Positions 8,867-17,285 of a stretch of 64,000 nucleotides of DNA are shown here, piece by piece. The notes below the pieces were generated by a model. That model worked only from the letters and a program-made list of their open reading frames with translations, was not told where the DNA came from and did not search any database. Position numbers and translations under genes: made by a program. Positions within the stretch are counted from its first letter, which is position 1, and every line of letters starts with the position of its first letter. This stretch comes from Paenibacillus macerans (GTDB taxonomy: Bacteria > Bacillota > Bacilli > Paenibacillales > Paenibacillaceae): contig NZ_JAMBOE010000003.1 in the NCBI RefSeq assembly GCF_023715465.1, positions 186,001 through 250,000 on the forward strand. Direction: 5' to 3'.

Positions 8867-10405
8867 TTGTCCAGTAAACCTAACATTTTACTAATTACGA
8901 GCGACCAGCAGCATTGGGACACGATCGGCGCGTTTCAGCCGGAGATCTCCACGCCGAATTTGGATCGTCTGGCTCGGCAGGGCTCGATGTTCAGCCGGGC
9001 TTATTGTCCGAATCCGACCTGTACGCCAAGCCGTTCTTCGATCATCACCGGCATGTATCCGAGCCAGCATGGCGCCTGGACCCTGGGGACCAAGCTGCTT
9101 GAGGACCGCCATACCGTCGGGGAAGACTTCAACCGGGCCGGCTATAAAACCTCGCTGATCGGCAAGGCGCATTTTCAGCCTTTGAAATCGGCGCCGGCAT
9201 ACGAATCGCAGGAAGCTTATCCGCTGCTCCAGGACCTGGACTATTGGCGAAATTTCCATGGCCCGTTTTACGGCTTCGATCACGTCGAGCTGGCGCGGAA
9301 CCATACGAATGAAGCCCATGTGGGACAGCATTACGCCATCTGGCTGGAAGAACAAGGTTGCGCCAACTGGCGGGATTATTTCCTGCCGCCGACCGGGACG
9401 ATGGATCCCGCGCAGACGTATAAATGGCCGATTCCGGAAAAATACCATTACAACACGTGGATTGCGGAGCGGACGAACGCCCGCCTGGAGGAGCACAAAA
9501 CATCAGGGCAGCCTTTTTTCCTGTGGGCCAGCTTTTTTGACCCGCATCCCGAATATTTGGCGCCGGAGCCGTGGGATACGATGTACGATCCGGAGCAGCT
9601 GACGATTCCTTCCGTTGTCCCGGGAGAGCATGACCGGAATCCCCCGCATTTCCGCCTGACGCAGGAGGAAAATCCGGACTTCTCCCATCTGATGGAGACG
9701 GGCTTCGGCATCCATGGCTACCGGTCCCACCACTATTACGAATACGGGGCTAAGAAACGGCTGACGGACTACGACAAAAAGAAGCTGGTCGCCGTATACT
9801 ACGGCATGATCAGCCTGATGGATAAATATATCGGAAAAATTCTCGATAAGCTGGACGAACTGGGAGTGGCCGACGACACCCTCGTCGTGTTTACGACGGA
9901 TCATGGCCACTTCTTTGGCCAACACGGCCTGCAGGCCAAGGGAGGATTCCATTACGAGGATTTGATCAAACTGCCTTTTATCGTCAGGTACCCGGGCCGC
10001 GTTCCCGCCGGCAGACGCTCGGACGCGATTCAATCGTTGGTCGATCTGGCACCGACCTTTCTGTCCTTTGGCGGGCTGCCAATTCCGCCGTCCATGACCG
10101 GCGTCGACCAAAAGGACGTGTGGCTTGGCGTAAGGGAACAAGCGCGGGATCACGCGATCTGCGAGTTCCGGCACGAACCGACGACGATTCATCAAAAAAC
10201 GTATGTCGACGCCCGATACAAAATCACCGTTTATTACAATCAGTCCTATGGGGAGATATTCGATCTACAGGAGGACCCGGGAGAACTTCACAACCTGTGG
10301 GACGAAGCTGGTTATGAAGGGCTGAAATCGCAGCTTCTGCTCAAATACGTGTGGGCCGAGCTGGGCAAAGAGCCGATGCCGATGCCGAGAATCCATCATG
10401 CGTAG
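8867..10405 (+). CDS. Sulfatase, Cys-type, family S1
   Basis: This is a 512-residue sulfate-ester hydrolase of the alkaline-phosphatase fold. The metal site begins with NILLITSDQQHWD (residues 6-18). The formylglycine motif is C52-T-P-S-R56, within NPTCTPSRSSIITGMYP, so Cys52 must be oxidised by a maturase. A candidate is the radical SAM enzyme encoded at 61.4 kb. The second metal/sulfate motif is TTDHGHFFGQHGLQAKGG at about 345. No signal peptide is seen, so it probably acts in the cytoplasm on imported sulfated sugars. The start is TTG at 8867, chosen because AAGGGGAGGGG lies just upstream. The neighbouring AraC gene is divergent. The substrate cannot be deduced. Confidence 0.93.
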   Translation: MSSKPNILLITSDQQHWDTIGAFQPEISTPNLDRLARQGSMFSRAYCPNPTCTPSRSSIITGMYPSQHGAWTLGTKLLEDRHTVGEDFNRAGYKTSLIGKAHFQPLKSAPAYESQEAYPLLQDLDYWRNFHGPFYGFDHVELARNHTNEAHVGQHYAIWLEEQGCANWRDYFLPPTGTMDPAQTYKWPIPEKYHYNTWIAERTNARLEEHKTSGQPFFLWASFFDPHPEYLAPEPWDTMYDPEQLTIPSVVPGEHDRNPPHFRLTQEENPDFSHLMETGFGIHGYRSHHYYEYGAKKRLTDYDKKKLVAVYYGMISLMDKYIGKILDKLDELGVADDTLVVFTTDHGHFFGQHGLQAKGGFHYEDLIKLPFIVRYPGRVPAGRRSDAIQSLVDLAPTFLSFGGLPIPPSMTGVDQKDVWLGVREQARDHAICEFRHEPTTIHQKTYVDARYKITVYYNQSYGEIFDLQEDPGELHNLWDEAGYEGLKSQLLLKYVWAELGKEPMPMPRIHHA

Positions 10406-10497
10406 ACAGCAGTAACCAGGCCTGCGAGTACCCGGCCGATAACCCGGCAAAACTGAGGTTTCCGGCGGCAGACAAGCCTTGATTTAGCTGCGGTTCC

Positions 10498-10584
10498 GCT
10501 CAAATATGGAAGCATGAAAGCGTCAACGATGAAGAGGGCGTCACGATCCGCCGAGGTCAGCGTAGCTACCTTTTGCACCGTAGC
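10498..10584 (-). pseudogene. Remnant of an IS4-like transposase (short fragment)
   Basis: On the minus strand this stretch encodes QKVATLTSADRDALFIVDA, which matches a longer fragment at 23206-23367 (opposite orientation) that continues with FERNRNKAVELLARFRDH. That phrase resembles the IS4-family DDE region (IVDDS..RSRSKKVELLARVFDH). It has no start and is frame-disrupted. It suggests that the outer shell of these composite elements derives from an IS4-type insertion sequence. Confidence 0.5.
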
Positions 10585-10642
10585 CGTTTCGAGCAGTGTC
10601 TCAAATCGATGTCAGGTGAGGGGGCTGTCTACAGGGTTCGTG

Positions 10643-10712
10643 TCTTGGGGTTCGTGTCTTGGTGTCCCTGTCTTGGTGTCCCTGTCTTGGTGTCCCTGTC
10701 TTGGTGCCCCTG
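10643..10712. repeat. Five 14-bp tandem units inside element copy 1
   Basis: Five adjacent units of the 14-mer TCTTGGTGTCCCTG start at 10643, 10657, 10671, 10685 and 10699, with changes in the first and last. The corresponding place in the other copies holds fewer and shuffled versions of the same motif, so unit number varies between copies. Confidence 0.85.
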
Positions 10713-10839
10713 CCTGCAGCCTTTGCATGATTATCCCATTCGTTCAGGGAGCAGGGGTGGGGGCTAGAGCAAGGGTTCCAAAAAAAGAGAGAAGAAAAAG
10801 AGAGGGGGAAAAAATGAGGGTTCAGGTGAGATCTTGGGC

Positions 10840-10868
10840 TTGATATAGGAACGTACGTTTGGTATAAT
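10840..10868 (+). promoter_or_regulatory. Transposase promoter with dyad around the -10 box
   Basis: TTGATA (10840-10845), a 17-base spacer and TATAAT (10863-10868) form a near-ideal sigma-A promoter. GAACGTACGTT lies in the spacer, and a partly complementary GAACTCACGTTC follows the -10 box, so the -10 hexamer would sit in the loop of a hairpin or between two operator half sites. The arrangement recurs in all four copies. Confidence 0.75.
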
Positions 10869-10919
10869 GAAGTAAAGCGAACTCACGTTCGTAAATTATT
10901 GATTCGGGGGCGGTCGAAC

Positions 10920-11819
10920 ATGGAAGTCAATGCGGGAACGGAACTTCAACCATTCAACAGCCGTTATAACAGCGAGCAGGCCTGCATGGAGGCGCAGATC
11001 GTGATGAAGTGGCGAAGCGGCTTCGTCTGCCCGCGCTGCGCTCACACCCGGTGCAGCCGTCTGACTTCCCGGCATATCCCCTTGTTCGAGTGTGCAAAGT
11101 GCAAGCATCAAACGTCGGCTTTGGTCGGCACGATTTTTGAACGAACGCATCTGCCCCTGCTCAAGTGGTTCGAGGCCCTGGAGTTGTTCCTGCTCCCGGA
11201 TGGCATCTCGGCGATGCGGCTGAGCCAGGTGATCGAGGTCACCTACAAAACTGCCTGGTTGATGCTGCACAAAATACGCCATGCCACTGGGGAGTTCGAT
11301 GCCCGAGAGCTGCTCTGCGGAGACGTGAAGGTGAACAGCGATCAGTATGGACGTAACCCGTCCCGGTGCCAGTTTTCGCATCCGTATGCCACGGCGGTCG
11401 TAGCGGGATGCACGGTGACGGAGTCGGGCGAGCCGGAGCAGGTTAAAATCCGCCTGGTGCCACATAAGAGAGACGGACAAAGGGCAAACAGTCATGAACT
11501 CGCCGCGTTCATCAACGAGCATGTGGATGTCCGTTCATCGGCAGTACAGTCGTTCCCTCTGGCCTTTCGGCTGTATGCGCCTTTGCGGAAAGTGGTGAGA
11601 GAGGCGTGGGCATCGCTCAAGAGTACGTATGTAGCCTTGGGACTGAAGCATCTGCAGACGTACCTAAACGAGTACACCGTACGCCGTTCGCTGCGCCGGC
11701 CCGGGGCGGAAGAAACGATACGGCAGAAATTGCTGCGCATTTGTGTGGTGATTCCGGCGATCCCTTATCGCCGGCTGATCGCACGTCAACCGAATCAGCC
11801 CCTTGCGGATGCGGCCTGA
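10920..11819 (+). CDS. IS1595-like transposase, catalytic residues not recognisable
   Basis: This is a roughly 299-residue protein. Its N-terminus has the zinc ribbon of IS1595/ISXO2-type transposases: CPRC (about 37-40) and CAKC (about 59-62), followed by KHQTSALVGTIFERTHLPLLKWFEALELF. The C-terminal REAWASLKSTY.. and LQTYLNEYTVRRSLRR resemble the family's final motif, ESFWSLLK..YLDEF.FR. The central segment, where the family normally shows D-E-T-Y-x-G-G, reads DVKVNSDQYGRNPSRC, so the usual catalytic pattern is not evident. The start is ATG at 10920 after CGGGGGCGG. A TTG at 10899 is also in frame. Activity is uncertain, and this may be a diverged or decaying enzyme. Confidence 0.75.
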   Translation: MEVNAGTELQPFNSRYNSEQACMEAQIVMKWRSGFVCPRCAHTRCSRLTSRHIPLFECAKCKHQTSALVGTIFERTHLPLLKWFEALELFLLPDGISAMRLSQVIEVTYKTAWLMLHKIRHATGEFDARELLCGDVKVNSDQYGRNPSRCQFSHPYATAVVAGCTVTESGEPEQVKIRLVPHKRDGQRANSHELAAFINEHVDVRSSAVQSFPLAFRLYAPLRKVVREAWASLKSTYVALGLKHLQTYLNEYTVRRSLRRPGAEETIRQKLLRICVVIPAIPYRRLIARQPNQPLADAA

Positions 11820-12298
11820 TCGAGACGCTGGGACGGCTGGGGGAGTTTGACGCAGATCAACTTAATGGGTAGGGGTTAGCATGAACAGTCCGGGCGTTGC
11901 TGCAGATGGAAGGGTTCCGGCTACAGCAAAATCACGGTCTTTTCGTTTCCCTCGCGTCTTGTCCTTGATCTCCTGTCTTGATCTCTTGTCCGGTCTGTCT
12001 ACCTCCCCTAAACCTGATTCCTTCTCCTAAGCCCGCCTAAATTATCTCGAACCGATCTGCTTCTCCACCAAATATTTTCTTCTCCCGTGCTTGTCTGTTT
12101 CTATGCTACCCTGATCAAACGGGATAATCGTGCAAAGCGTCCGGACAGAGAGTGTTGATCTGCCGCCCACGCCCCCCACCCCCCCACCGGCCTTCCCTGT
12201 CCTCAAGCTTTCAACGCCCTTCCGCGTTTCTTTGAAAACCTTCAGTTCAAGGTCTCAAGCTGATTTTTTCTCTGCGAAAGTTGAGTTTTATACTAAAC

Positions 12299-12744
12299 TC
12301 AGGAAAAAAATGGCAGCCTTATCAAATCCCGCTTCGGAGATCTTGTTAACACCCGGCTTTGCTTTTTGCCCACCAGCACATCATCCTCAATCTGGACTCC
12401 GCCGATACCCAGCAAATATAAGCCCGGTTCAACCGTCATAATCGTATTCTCCACAAACTCGTGTTCGGACCGGGAGTTGATATAAGGCGTCTCATGAATA
12501 TCCAACCCGATGCTGTGGCCCGCGCCGTGATGGAACAGATCCACCATATTTTCTCTTTTAAAAGGATTGCGGATAATGGCGTCCAGTTCGTTGCTTTTCA
12601 TCCCGTGACAAATGGCGTTCACCCCCGCCAGTTCCGCCTCCAAAACCAAATCGTACATTTCCGCAAGGCGCGAATGGGGCTCACCTACATGGTCGGCAGG
12701 TTTTCTTCAGCCATTTTCTTCAGCAAACGTTCGATGCGCTTCAT
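12299..12744 (-). pseudogene. Xaa-Pro aminopeptidase-like M24 peptidase, internally deleted
   Basis: The gene is broken. The start at 12744 encodes MKRIERLLKKMAEENLPTM and then stops, which matches the usual N-terminus of these roughly 355-residue peptidases. In another frame the sequence resumes with the C-terminal catalytic part: GEPHSRLAEMYDLVLEAE, HGAGHSIGLDIHETPYIN and VEPGLYLLGIGGVQIEDD. Metal ligands of the pita-bread fold (His in HGxGH, Glu in TVEPG, Glu in IEDD) are therefore present, but about 200 residues between the two parts are missing. The stop codon lies 14 bases from the end of the mobile element, so element activity may have caused the damage. No functional product is expected. 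Confidence 0.88.
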
Positions 12745-12778
12745 GGTCGCTCTTCATCCCCTTCGTTACACGGAAAAA

Positions 12779-12802
12779 GGGAGGAATTTACGTGATCCTC
12801 CC
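12779..12802 (-). terminator. Rho-independent terminator after GH127 gene
   Basis: GGGAGGA (12779-12785) pairs with TCCTCCC (12796-12802) across a 10-base loop. On the minus strand the stem is followed by TTTTT. It lies just past the GH127 stop codon. Confidence 0.7.
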
Positions 12803-12812
12803 CGCCTTCCGA

Positions 12813-15098
12813 TTATATAGTCTTGATATATAAATGATAATGCTCGTGGTTCAGTTCGGCCAACGGCGCAAATTCAAGCTGCTGATCTTTATAGATAAAA
12901 CGATTGGAACCGGCTACCCGTTCAAACTTTTCAGCAAGATTCCCCTCGTTTACCGGCAGTTCAAAATAATCCTTTTGCTCCGAAACCGCAGCCAGGATAT
13001 AGGGTCCGAAGGCCAACGAGGCAATGTCGGCTTGATCCGGCATATACTCCAAACGCAACCGTGGTGCAAACTTGATAGTTATTTTGTCCCCTTTGCCCCA
13101 TTTTTGCGACAGGACGATATAACCGTTCTCTTCCGCTGCTGTCACTTCCGCCTGGTTCACAAAGACTTTAACCTCACCATCATGCCAATAAGGTTTGCGG
13201 ACTTTTAAATTCGCTCGCGCCAAACTTTCAATGTGAAGCTCGATTTCGCCGCCAAACACCTCGGGCACGGATTGTACCACCTGTACACCTTTATTCTCAT
13301 CGTTTAATTCCGACGAAACGAATAGATTGACATACAAGGAATCGGCATCCTCAAAATAAATCGCCTCGGCATATTTGAAGTGGTTTTCCAATCCCGTCCC
13401 GTGACAGCAGGAGTTCTCCTCATCAAATCCTTTTTGTCCGCCAGGGCTGGTCGGCATAAAGTAGGTGCTGGCGCCCAAGTACTCATGATCCGTTGAGGAA
13501 AGGATATGGTTGAGCATCGTTCGCTCATAATAATCCATGTACTTTACGTCCTTCTCAACCCCAAATAGCTGCTTGGTCAGTTTCAGCATATTGTACGAAG
13601 CGCAGGTCTCCGCCGTATGTTCGGTCAGATGGACGCCGATTTTGTGGGGCTGCTTAAACATTTCCCCTTCCCCGGTTCCGCCGATGGAGTAAATATGCGC
13701 ATTCACCACCGATTCCCAGAAAAACTTGGCGATATCGTAATATTTTTGCTCTCCCGTGGCTTCGAAAATTTTGAAGGCCCCGACGACTTGCGGGATATGC
13801 TGGTTGGCATGCAACGCGCCCAAAGCGTCCACTTGTTGTTGCATCGGAAAAAACAGGCGATCATTATCGAACAGCTTTGCGGCGGCAATATGGTGTTCCT
13901 TATGCGTATATGTGTACAATTCGGCCAGCGATTCATTGATCCCGCCAAATTCGCCGGCGATATACATGCCCCACATTTTTTTCAATTGCTCATGCGGCAG
14001 TACGCTTAACCGGTTGTAAATCCAGTCCCCTATTTTGTCGGCAATGGTTAGCGCTGGTTCAATGCCCGCGAGCTGATAACTATCCAGCAAACCGGCCAAA
14101 ATTTTGTGCAAGGTGTAATAGGGAGCCCAGATTGCCGGATATCGTGTATATTTTTCCAGCAAATCAAACTGTTCTTCGGAATAAGCGCTAAGAAATCCAT
14201 AGTGGTAGCGATCATCCGCCTCAAAAGCCAACTGCACTTTGTTTAACTCTGTGATCATGTAAGCCAGCTTTTGATGAATCCGTTCATTGCCGGTTGCTGC
14301 ATAACATAACGCCAGGGCGGAGAGATAATGCCCGGTGGTGTGCCCTTTCAGCAAGCTGTCATCCGCATCCCAGCCGATCATGGCCGGCGCGTTTAACGTA
14401 TCCAAGCCGGCGGCTTGGCGAAAATTGTAGATCATCTGGTCATCATTGACCGAAAGTAGAAACTGCAGTCTCCGATCCTGCGCGGTTTTGGGCAAGGAGG
14501 GGCCTTGAAGACGCACGTTCCGGACCGGGATGGGGTGCAGTTGAAGTTTGGTATGGCTCAATTTTGCAATTTTGTTTCCGTTCTCGATGAGAATAATCGC
14601 TTCCACCTCATAAAGCGTATCTGTCAGGTGACCGGCAGCATTGTACTCCCCGTTTTCCGAAAACACACGTTTTCCTCCCCCGCTCCATGTCACGGAATGA
14701 GCAAGCACATCCCCGCTTACGGTTTGAATCGAGACGGCGGAAGGCAAATAAAATTCCTGGTTTGGCTCCTGCTTGATCACGATCGGAAAGATCTTATCGA
14801 CCTGGATTTTATTTTTCTCCTCCAAAATCGTCACTTCAAAAACCTTCTGAAGGCTGGCCTCTCCATACTGAAAGGTGGCGGTAACCGGAACGACCCGATC
14901 CCCCTTCCCATACTCGGGCTGGTGCACTTTCCCGGAACCGTCGATCCAACGATCATCTTTCGACACCCAAGTAATTTGGGAGCCATTTTTACCTTCGTGC
15001 GGCAAATGAATATCGAACTCCACCGTCTTCAAATTGCCCAGATGCAGGGCCTCCATATCCTCTTGAACGATTTCCAGATCACTCCGTTTACTTGACAT
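12813..15098 (-). CDS. GH127 beta-L-arabinofuranosidase with N-terminal Ig-like domains
   Basis: This 761-residue enzyme removes terminal beta-L-arabinofuranose from plant-type arabinosides. Residues 1-190 resemble two atrophied bacterial Ig-like domains (GSQITWVSKDDRWIDGSGKVHQP, then HSVTWSGGG). The GH127 (alpha/alpha)6 barrel starts at about 194 (VRLQGPSLPKTAQDRRLQFLL). The zinc-thiolate active site of the family is visible: E497-T-C499 in HTAETCASYNM and the pair C564-C565 in NSCCHGTGLENH, where by analogy C564 is the nucleophile. A Glu near 477-479 fits the acid/base. No signal peptide is seen, so it is likely cytoplasmic. The start has GGGGGAAAG upstream. The AraC gene at 15243 is divergent. 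Confidence 0.93.
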   Translation of the reverse strand: MSSKRSDLEIVQEDMEALHLGNLKTVEFDIHLPHEGKNGSQITWVSKDDRWIDGSGKVHQPEYGKGDRVVPVTATFQYGEASLQKVFEVTILEEKNKIQVDKIFPIVIKQEPNQEFYLPSAVSIQTVSGDVLAHSVTWSGGGKRVFSENGEYNAAGHLTDTLYEVEAIILIENGNKIAKLSHTKLQLHPIPVRNVRLQGPSLPKTAQDRRLQFLLSVNDDQMIYNFRQAAGLDTLNAPAMIGWDADDSLLKGHTTGHYLSALALCYAATGNERIHQKLAYMITELNKVQLAFEADDRYHYGFLSAYSEEQFDLLEKYTRYPAIWAPYYTLHKILAGLLDSYQLAGIEPALTIADKIGDWIYNRLSVLPHEQLKKMWGMYIAGEFGGINESLAELYTYTHKEHHIAAAKLFDNDRLFFPMQQQVDALGALHANQHIPQVVGAFKIFEATGEQKYYDIAKFFWESVVNAHIYSIGGTGEGEMFKQPHKIGVHLTEHTAETCASYNMLKLTKQLFGVEKDVKYMDYYERTMLNHILSSTDHEYLGASTYFMPTSPGGQKGFDEENSCCHGTGLENHFKYAEAIYFEDADSLYVNLFVSSELNDENKGVQVVQSVPEVFGGEIELHIESLARANLKVRKPYWHDGEVKVFVNQAEVTAAEENGYIVLSQKWGKGDKITIKFAPRLRLEYMPDQADIASLAFGPYILAAVSEQKDYFELPVNEGNLAEKFERVAGSNRFIYKDQQLEFAPLAELNHEHYHLYIKTI

Positions 15099-15121
15099 CG
15101 GCTTTCCCCCTAAACTAAACT

Positions 15122-15135
15122 TTTAATCGCTTTCA
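15122..15135 (-). promoter_or_regulatory. cre-like site upstream of GH127 gene
   Basis: The minus strand reads TGAAAGCGATTAAA, matching the left half and core of the cre consensus but ending AA instead of CA. It is 24-37 bases before the GH127 start. Catabolite repression is inferred. Confidence 0.4.
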
Positions 15136-15242
15136 CACCATTCATGTTACAAGAAAACATTTTTGAAGTAAGTAGTTCAAAAAAAGAATAGGTGGATTAT
15201 ATTTACTATATATCCTAGTTCGAAATTGGAGGCGTTGGCAGC

Positions 15243-16100
15243 ATGTACTTTGTTGATGAAGAATATTCGGAACAGGCGGCCTTTTTGTCCGCGGGTACCT
15301 TTCTTACCAATCAACCCTGGATCCACAAAGAAAGGGTCATCGATAGTTATGAGATCATCTGTCCCGTCGATTCGACCCTGTATATCGAAAGCAACCATAT
15401 TCCCTACGCCATTGAAGCGGGAGAGATCCTGCTCATTCCCCCGCACACGTTTCACCGTGGGCTTAAGGTTTGCGAAGGCCGCCTGAAATTTCACTGGCTG
15501 CATTTCTCGGGGGCCCATTTAGGCCCTAAAAGCGAAGAGGAAGTCATCCGGAAAATCAACGAAAAAGACCCGGACGGGATGGTGATTTTGCCCATCTACA
15601 CCAACAAAATAGACTCCCGGCGCTTTCATGTCATGTTCAACCAACTGCTCGATTTATATCAGGAAAAGAAACCGAGGAGCTACCTGGACGCCTATTTAAC
15701 CTGCCTTTTATATGAATTGACTGCGGAAATCAGGAGTTACCTGATCCAAAAAGCGTCCAACGGCAATCGGCTCCAGCCGATTCAGGACTGGATCCGCATC
15801 CATGCCTTTGAGGACATCACGCTCGAACAAATCGCCGATCATTTCAAATACAACAAAAACTATTTGTCCAGAATTTACAAGGAAAACACGGGAATCGGAA
15901 TTTCGGAACAGATCATCAAATTCAGGCTGAAGCACGCGAAAGAATTGTTGACCGAAACCGACCTAAGCATTATTGAAATCGCCTCCGAAGTCGGGTATGA
16001 GGATTCAAAATATTTCATGCGCCTGTTTAAAAAATATGTGAATGTCACCCCCACAGAGTATCGCAAAACTTTTTATTGCAAGCACTATAACAAGAAATGA
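15243..16100 (+). CDS. AraC-family transcriptional regulator
   Basis: This is a 285-residue one-component regulator. The N-terminal AraC-type cupin (residues about 15-150) includes GEILLIPPHTFHRGLKVCEGRLKFHWLHFSG, the usual barrel and aromatic strand. The C-terminal double helix-turn-helix spans about 180-280, with ITLEQIADHFKYNKNYLSRIYKENTGI and LSIIEIASEVGYEDSKYFMRLFKKYVNVTPTEYR. The start is preceded by GGAGG with a 10-base spacer. The gene is divergent from GH127 across 144 bases and precedes the metalloprotease-like gene, so it most likely activates GH127 in response to an arabinoside. Confidence 0.92.
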   Translation: MYFVDEEYSEQAAFLSAGTFLTNQPWIHKERVIDSYEIICPVDSTLYIESNHIPYAIEAGEILLIPPHTFHRGLKVCEGRLKFHWLHFSGAHLGPKSEEEVIRKINEKDPDGMVILPIYTNKIDSRRFHVMFNQLLDLYQEKKPRSYLDAYLTCLLYELTAEIRSYLIQKASNGNRLQPIQDWIRIHAFEDITLEQIADHFKYNKNYLSRIYKENTGIGISEQIIKFRLKHAKELLTETDLSIIEIASEVGYEDSKYFMRLFKKYVNVTPTEYRKTFYCKHYNKK

Positions 16101-16218
16101 TTTGCTGTCATAAAGTCCACTTAAAATAAGGTTTTCGCTACCGTATTTGCGAGGGATCGATGCTACCATTAAAGTAAGCGGTTTCGTGAAATCGAAAATA
16201 CTTTATATGGGGGTTGCT

Positions 16219-17262
16219 ATGGTAGTGAATACCGGATGGGAAATTGCCGATGCCCGATTCATTGATTTTCATCGCATCGAAATAGATTGGAAAACCGAGA
16301 TGGAAGGCGCCAATGAGCCGCGAAACTTTATCGTTGAACTGGATGGAGCGAGGTTGCCCGTTTGCTTAAACGAGGACGAAGAAGCCTGGGATACGCGCTG
16401 TGTTTACGAGCCAGCGAAGCGAAGAACCACGTTATGTTTGCAGCACCCCATCCGATTGGAGGATTTGGGGAAAATTAAGCTTACTGTGAACGGAACGGTC
16501 CACCCTGTCCAAGGGGGGCCGCCTGCCGAACTTCGCGCCTTTCGGGTTAAACATTTTGAACCTTTCTATGCCAGATTTACTCGTACATCATCCGGGATTT
16601 TGATTAAATCCTCAGCCCGCGTCGACTTGGCCGTACACGAGATGGCGAGCGAGATGATTGACATCATGTTAAGCCAACGCTCGGAGATCGCGCAAAAGTT
16701 GGCGGAATACGGCGCTTCCCTGGCCATTTACGGCCTGCAGGAAGATGCGTACGACATCCCGGAACACCGCGGCGGTGTCGATTTTTTAAAGTATACCGTG
16801 GAAGGTTTCGGCGGCATGCCAAGCATTCCCGTAACTTCCGTATCGGAAAAAAATATCAGGCGCTATTGGGAAGGCCCTTACCAGACGAAATATAAAAACG
16901 AATCCATCCTGGCTCATGAATTCGGGCACGCCATTCACCTCATCGGGGTCAATAATCTGGAGGACCAGAGCTTGGCCAGACAGTTCAACGATGCCTACGA
17001 ACATGCCGTTGCGAATAAGCTTTGGCCCGATACCTACGCCATCTCCAATTACGAGGAATACTTTGCGACTTTAACCGCCATCTGGTTTAATGTGATGGCC
17101 GAAAGCAAAGATGGCACCTGGGACGGGGTCAGGGGGCCGGTCAACACCCGCGAAGAATTAAAAGCGTATGACCCGGTCGGCTACGCCTTTTTTGAATCCA
17201 TCTATCCCGCCTGTTCCTTCCCTGAACCCTGGAGCAGCACACCCGATGATTTTTCGTTCTAA
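16219..17262 (+). CDS. Putative zinc metallopeptidase-like protein (HExxH), function unknown
   Basis: The product is 347 residues from the ATG at 16219. An in-frame ATG at 16147 would add 24 residues and also has a GAGG upstream, so the start is uncertain. The first half is beta-rich with no recognised domain. In the second half HEFGHAIH (bases 16915-16938) gives a zincin signature, and NYEEYFATLTAIWF about 40 residues later offers the third zinc ligand Glu, as in gluzincins. No signal peptide or membrane segment is seen, which is odd for a protease beside glycoside hydrolases. It follows the AraC gene by about 120 bases. A cre-like AGTAAGCGGTTTCG lies at about 16176. The role is unknown. Confidence 0.75.
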   Translation: MVVNTGWEIADARFIDFHRIEIDWKTEMEGANEPRNFIVELDGARLPVCLNEDEEAWDTRCVYEPAKRRTTLCLQHPIRLEDLGKIKLTVNGTVHPVQGGPPAELRAFRVKHFEPFYARFTRTSSGILIKSSARVDLAVHEMASEMIDIMLSQRSEIAQKLAEYGASLAIYGLQEDAYDIPEHRGGVDFLKYTVEGFGGMPSIPVTSVSEKNIRRYWEGPYQTKYKNESILAHEFGHAIHLIGVNNLEDQSLARQFNDAYEHAVANKLWPDTYAISNYEEYFATLTAIWFNVMAESKDGTWDGVRGPVNTREELKAYDPVGYAFFESIYPACSFPEPWSSTPDDFSF

Positions 17263-17285
17263 GGGCTTGACAGGTAACTATATAA

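Larger units (their letters stand above)
10450..12285 (+). mobile_element. Element copy 1: IS1595-like transposon with long non-coding flanks
   Basis: This is the longest of four related copies in the window. The right end carries CTGCGAAAGTTGAG (12272-12285), which is the same outer terminal repeat seen inverted at both ends of the copy at 17286-18286. The left end is degraded, but GGCAGACAAGCCTTGATTTAG at about 10466 matches the inside of the corresponding end of copy 3. Subterminal 17-base inverted repeats CTTTGCATGATTATCCC (10721-10737) and its complement (12121-12137) bracket the transposase gene. About 380 bases before and 450 bases after the gene are non-coding, which is long for an IS1595-family element. 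It lies between a sulfatase and a broken peptidase gene. Confidence 0.8.

Noticed and set aside
10514..10843. Frame of 109 residues in the left flank of element copy 1
   Set aside because: It is composed of translated 14-bp repeats and a purine-rich tract and is not conserved in frame in the other copies.
12130..12441. 103-residue frame spanning the right end of element copy 1
   Set aside because: It runs through the terminal repeat into the broken peptidase gene on the opposite strand and shows no family likeness.
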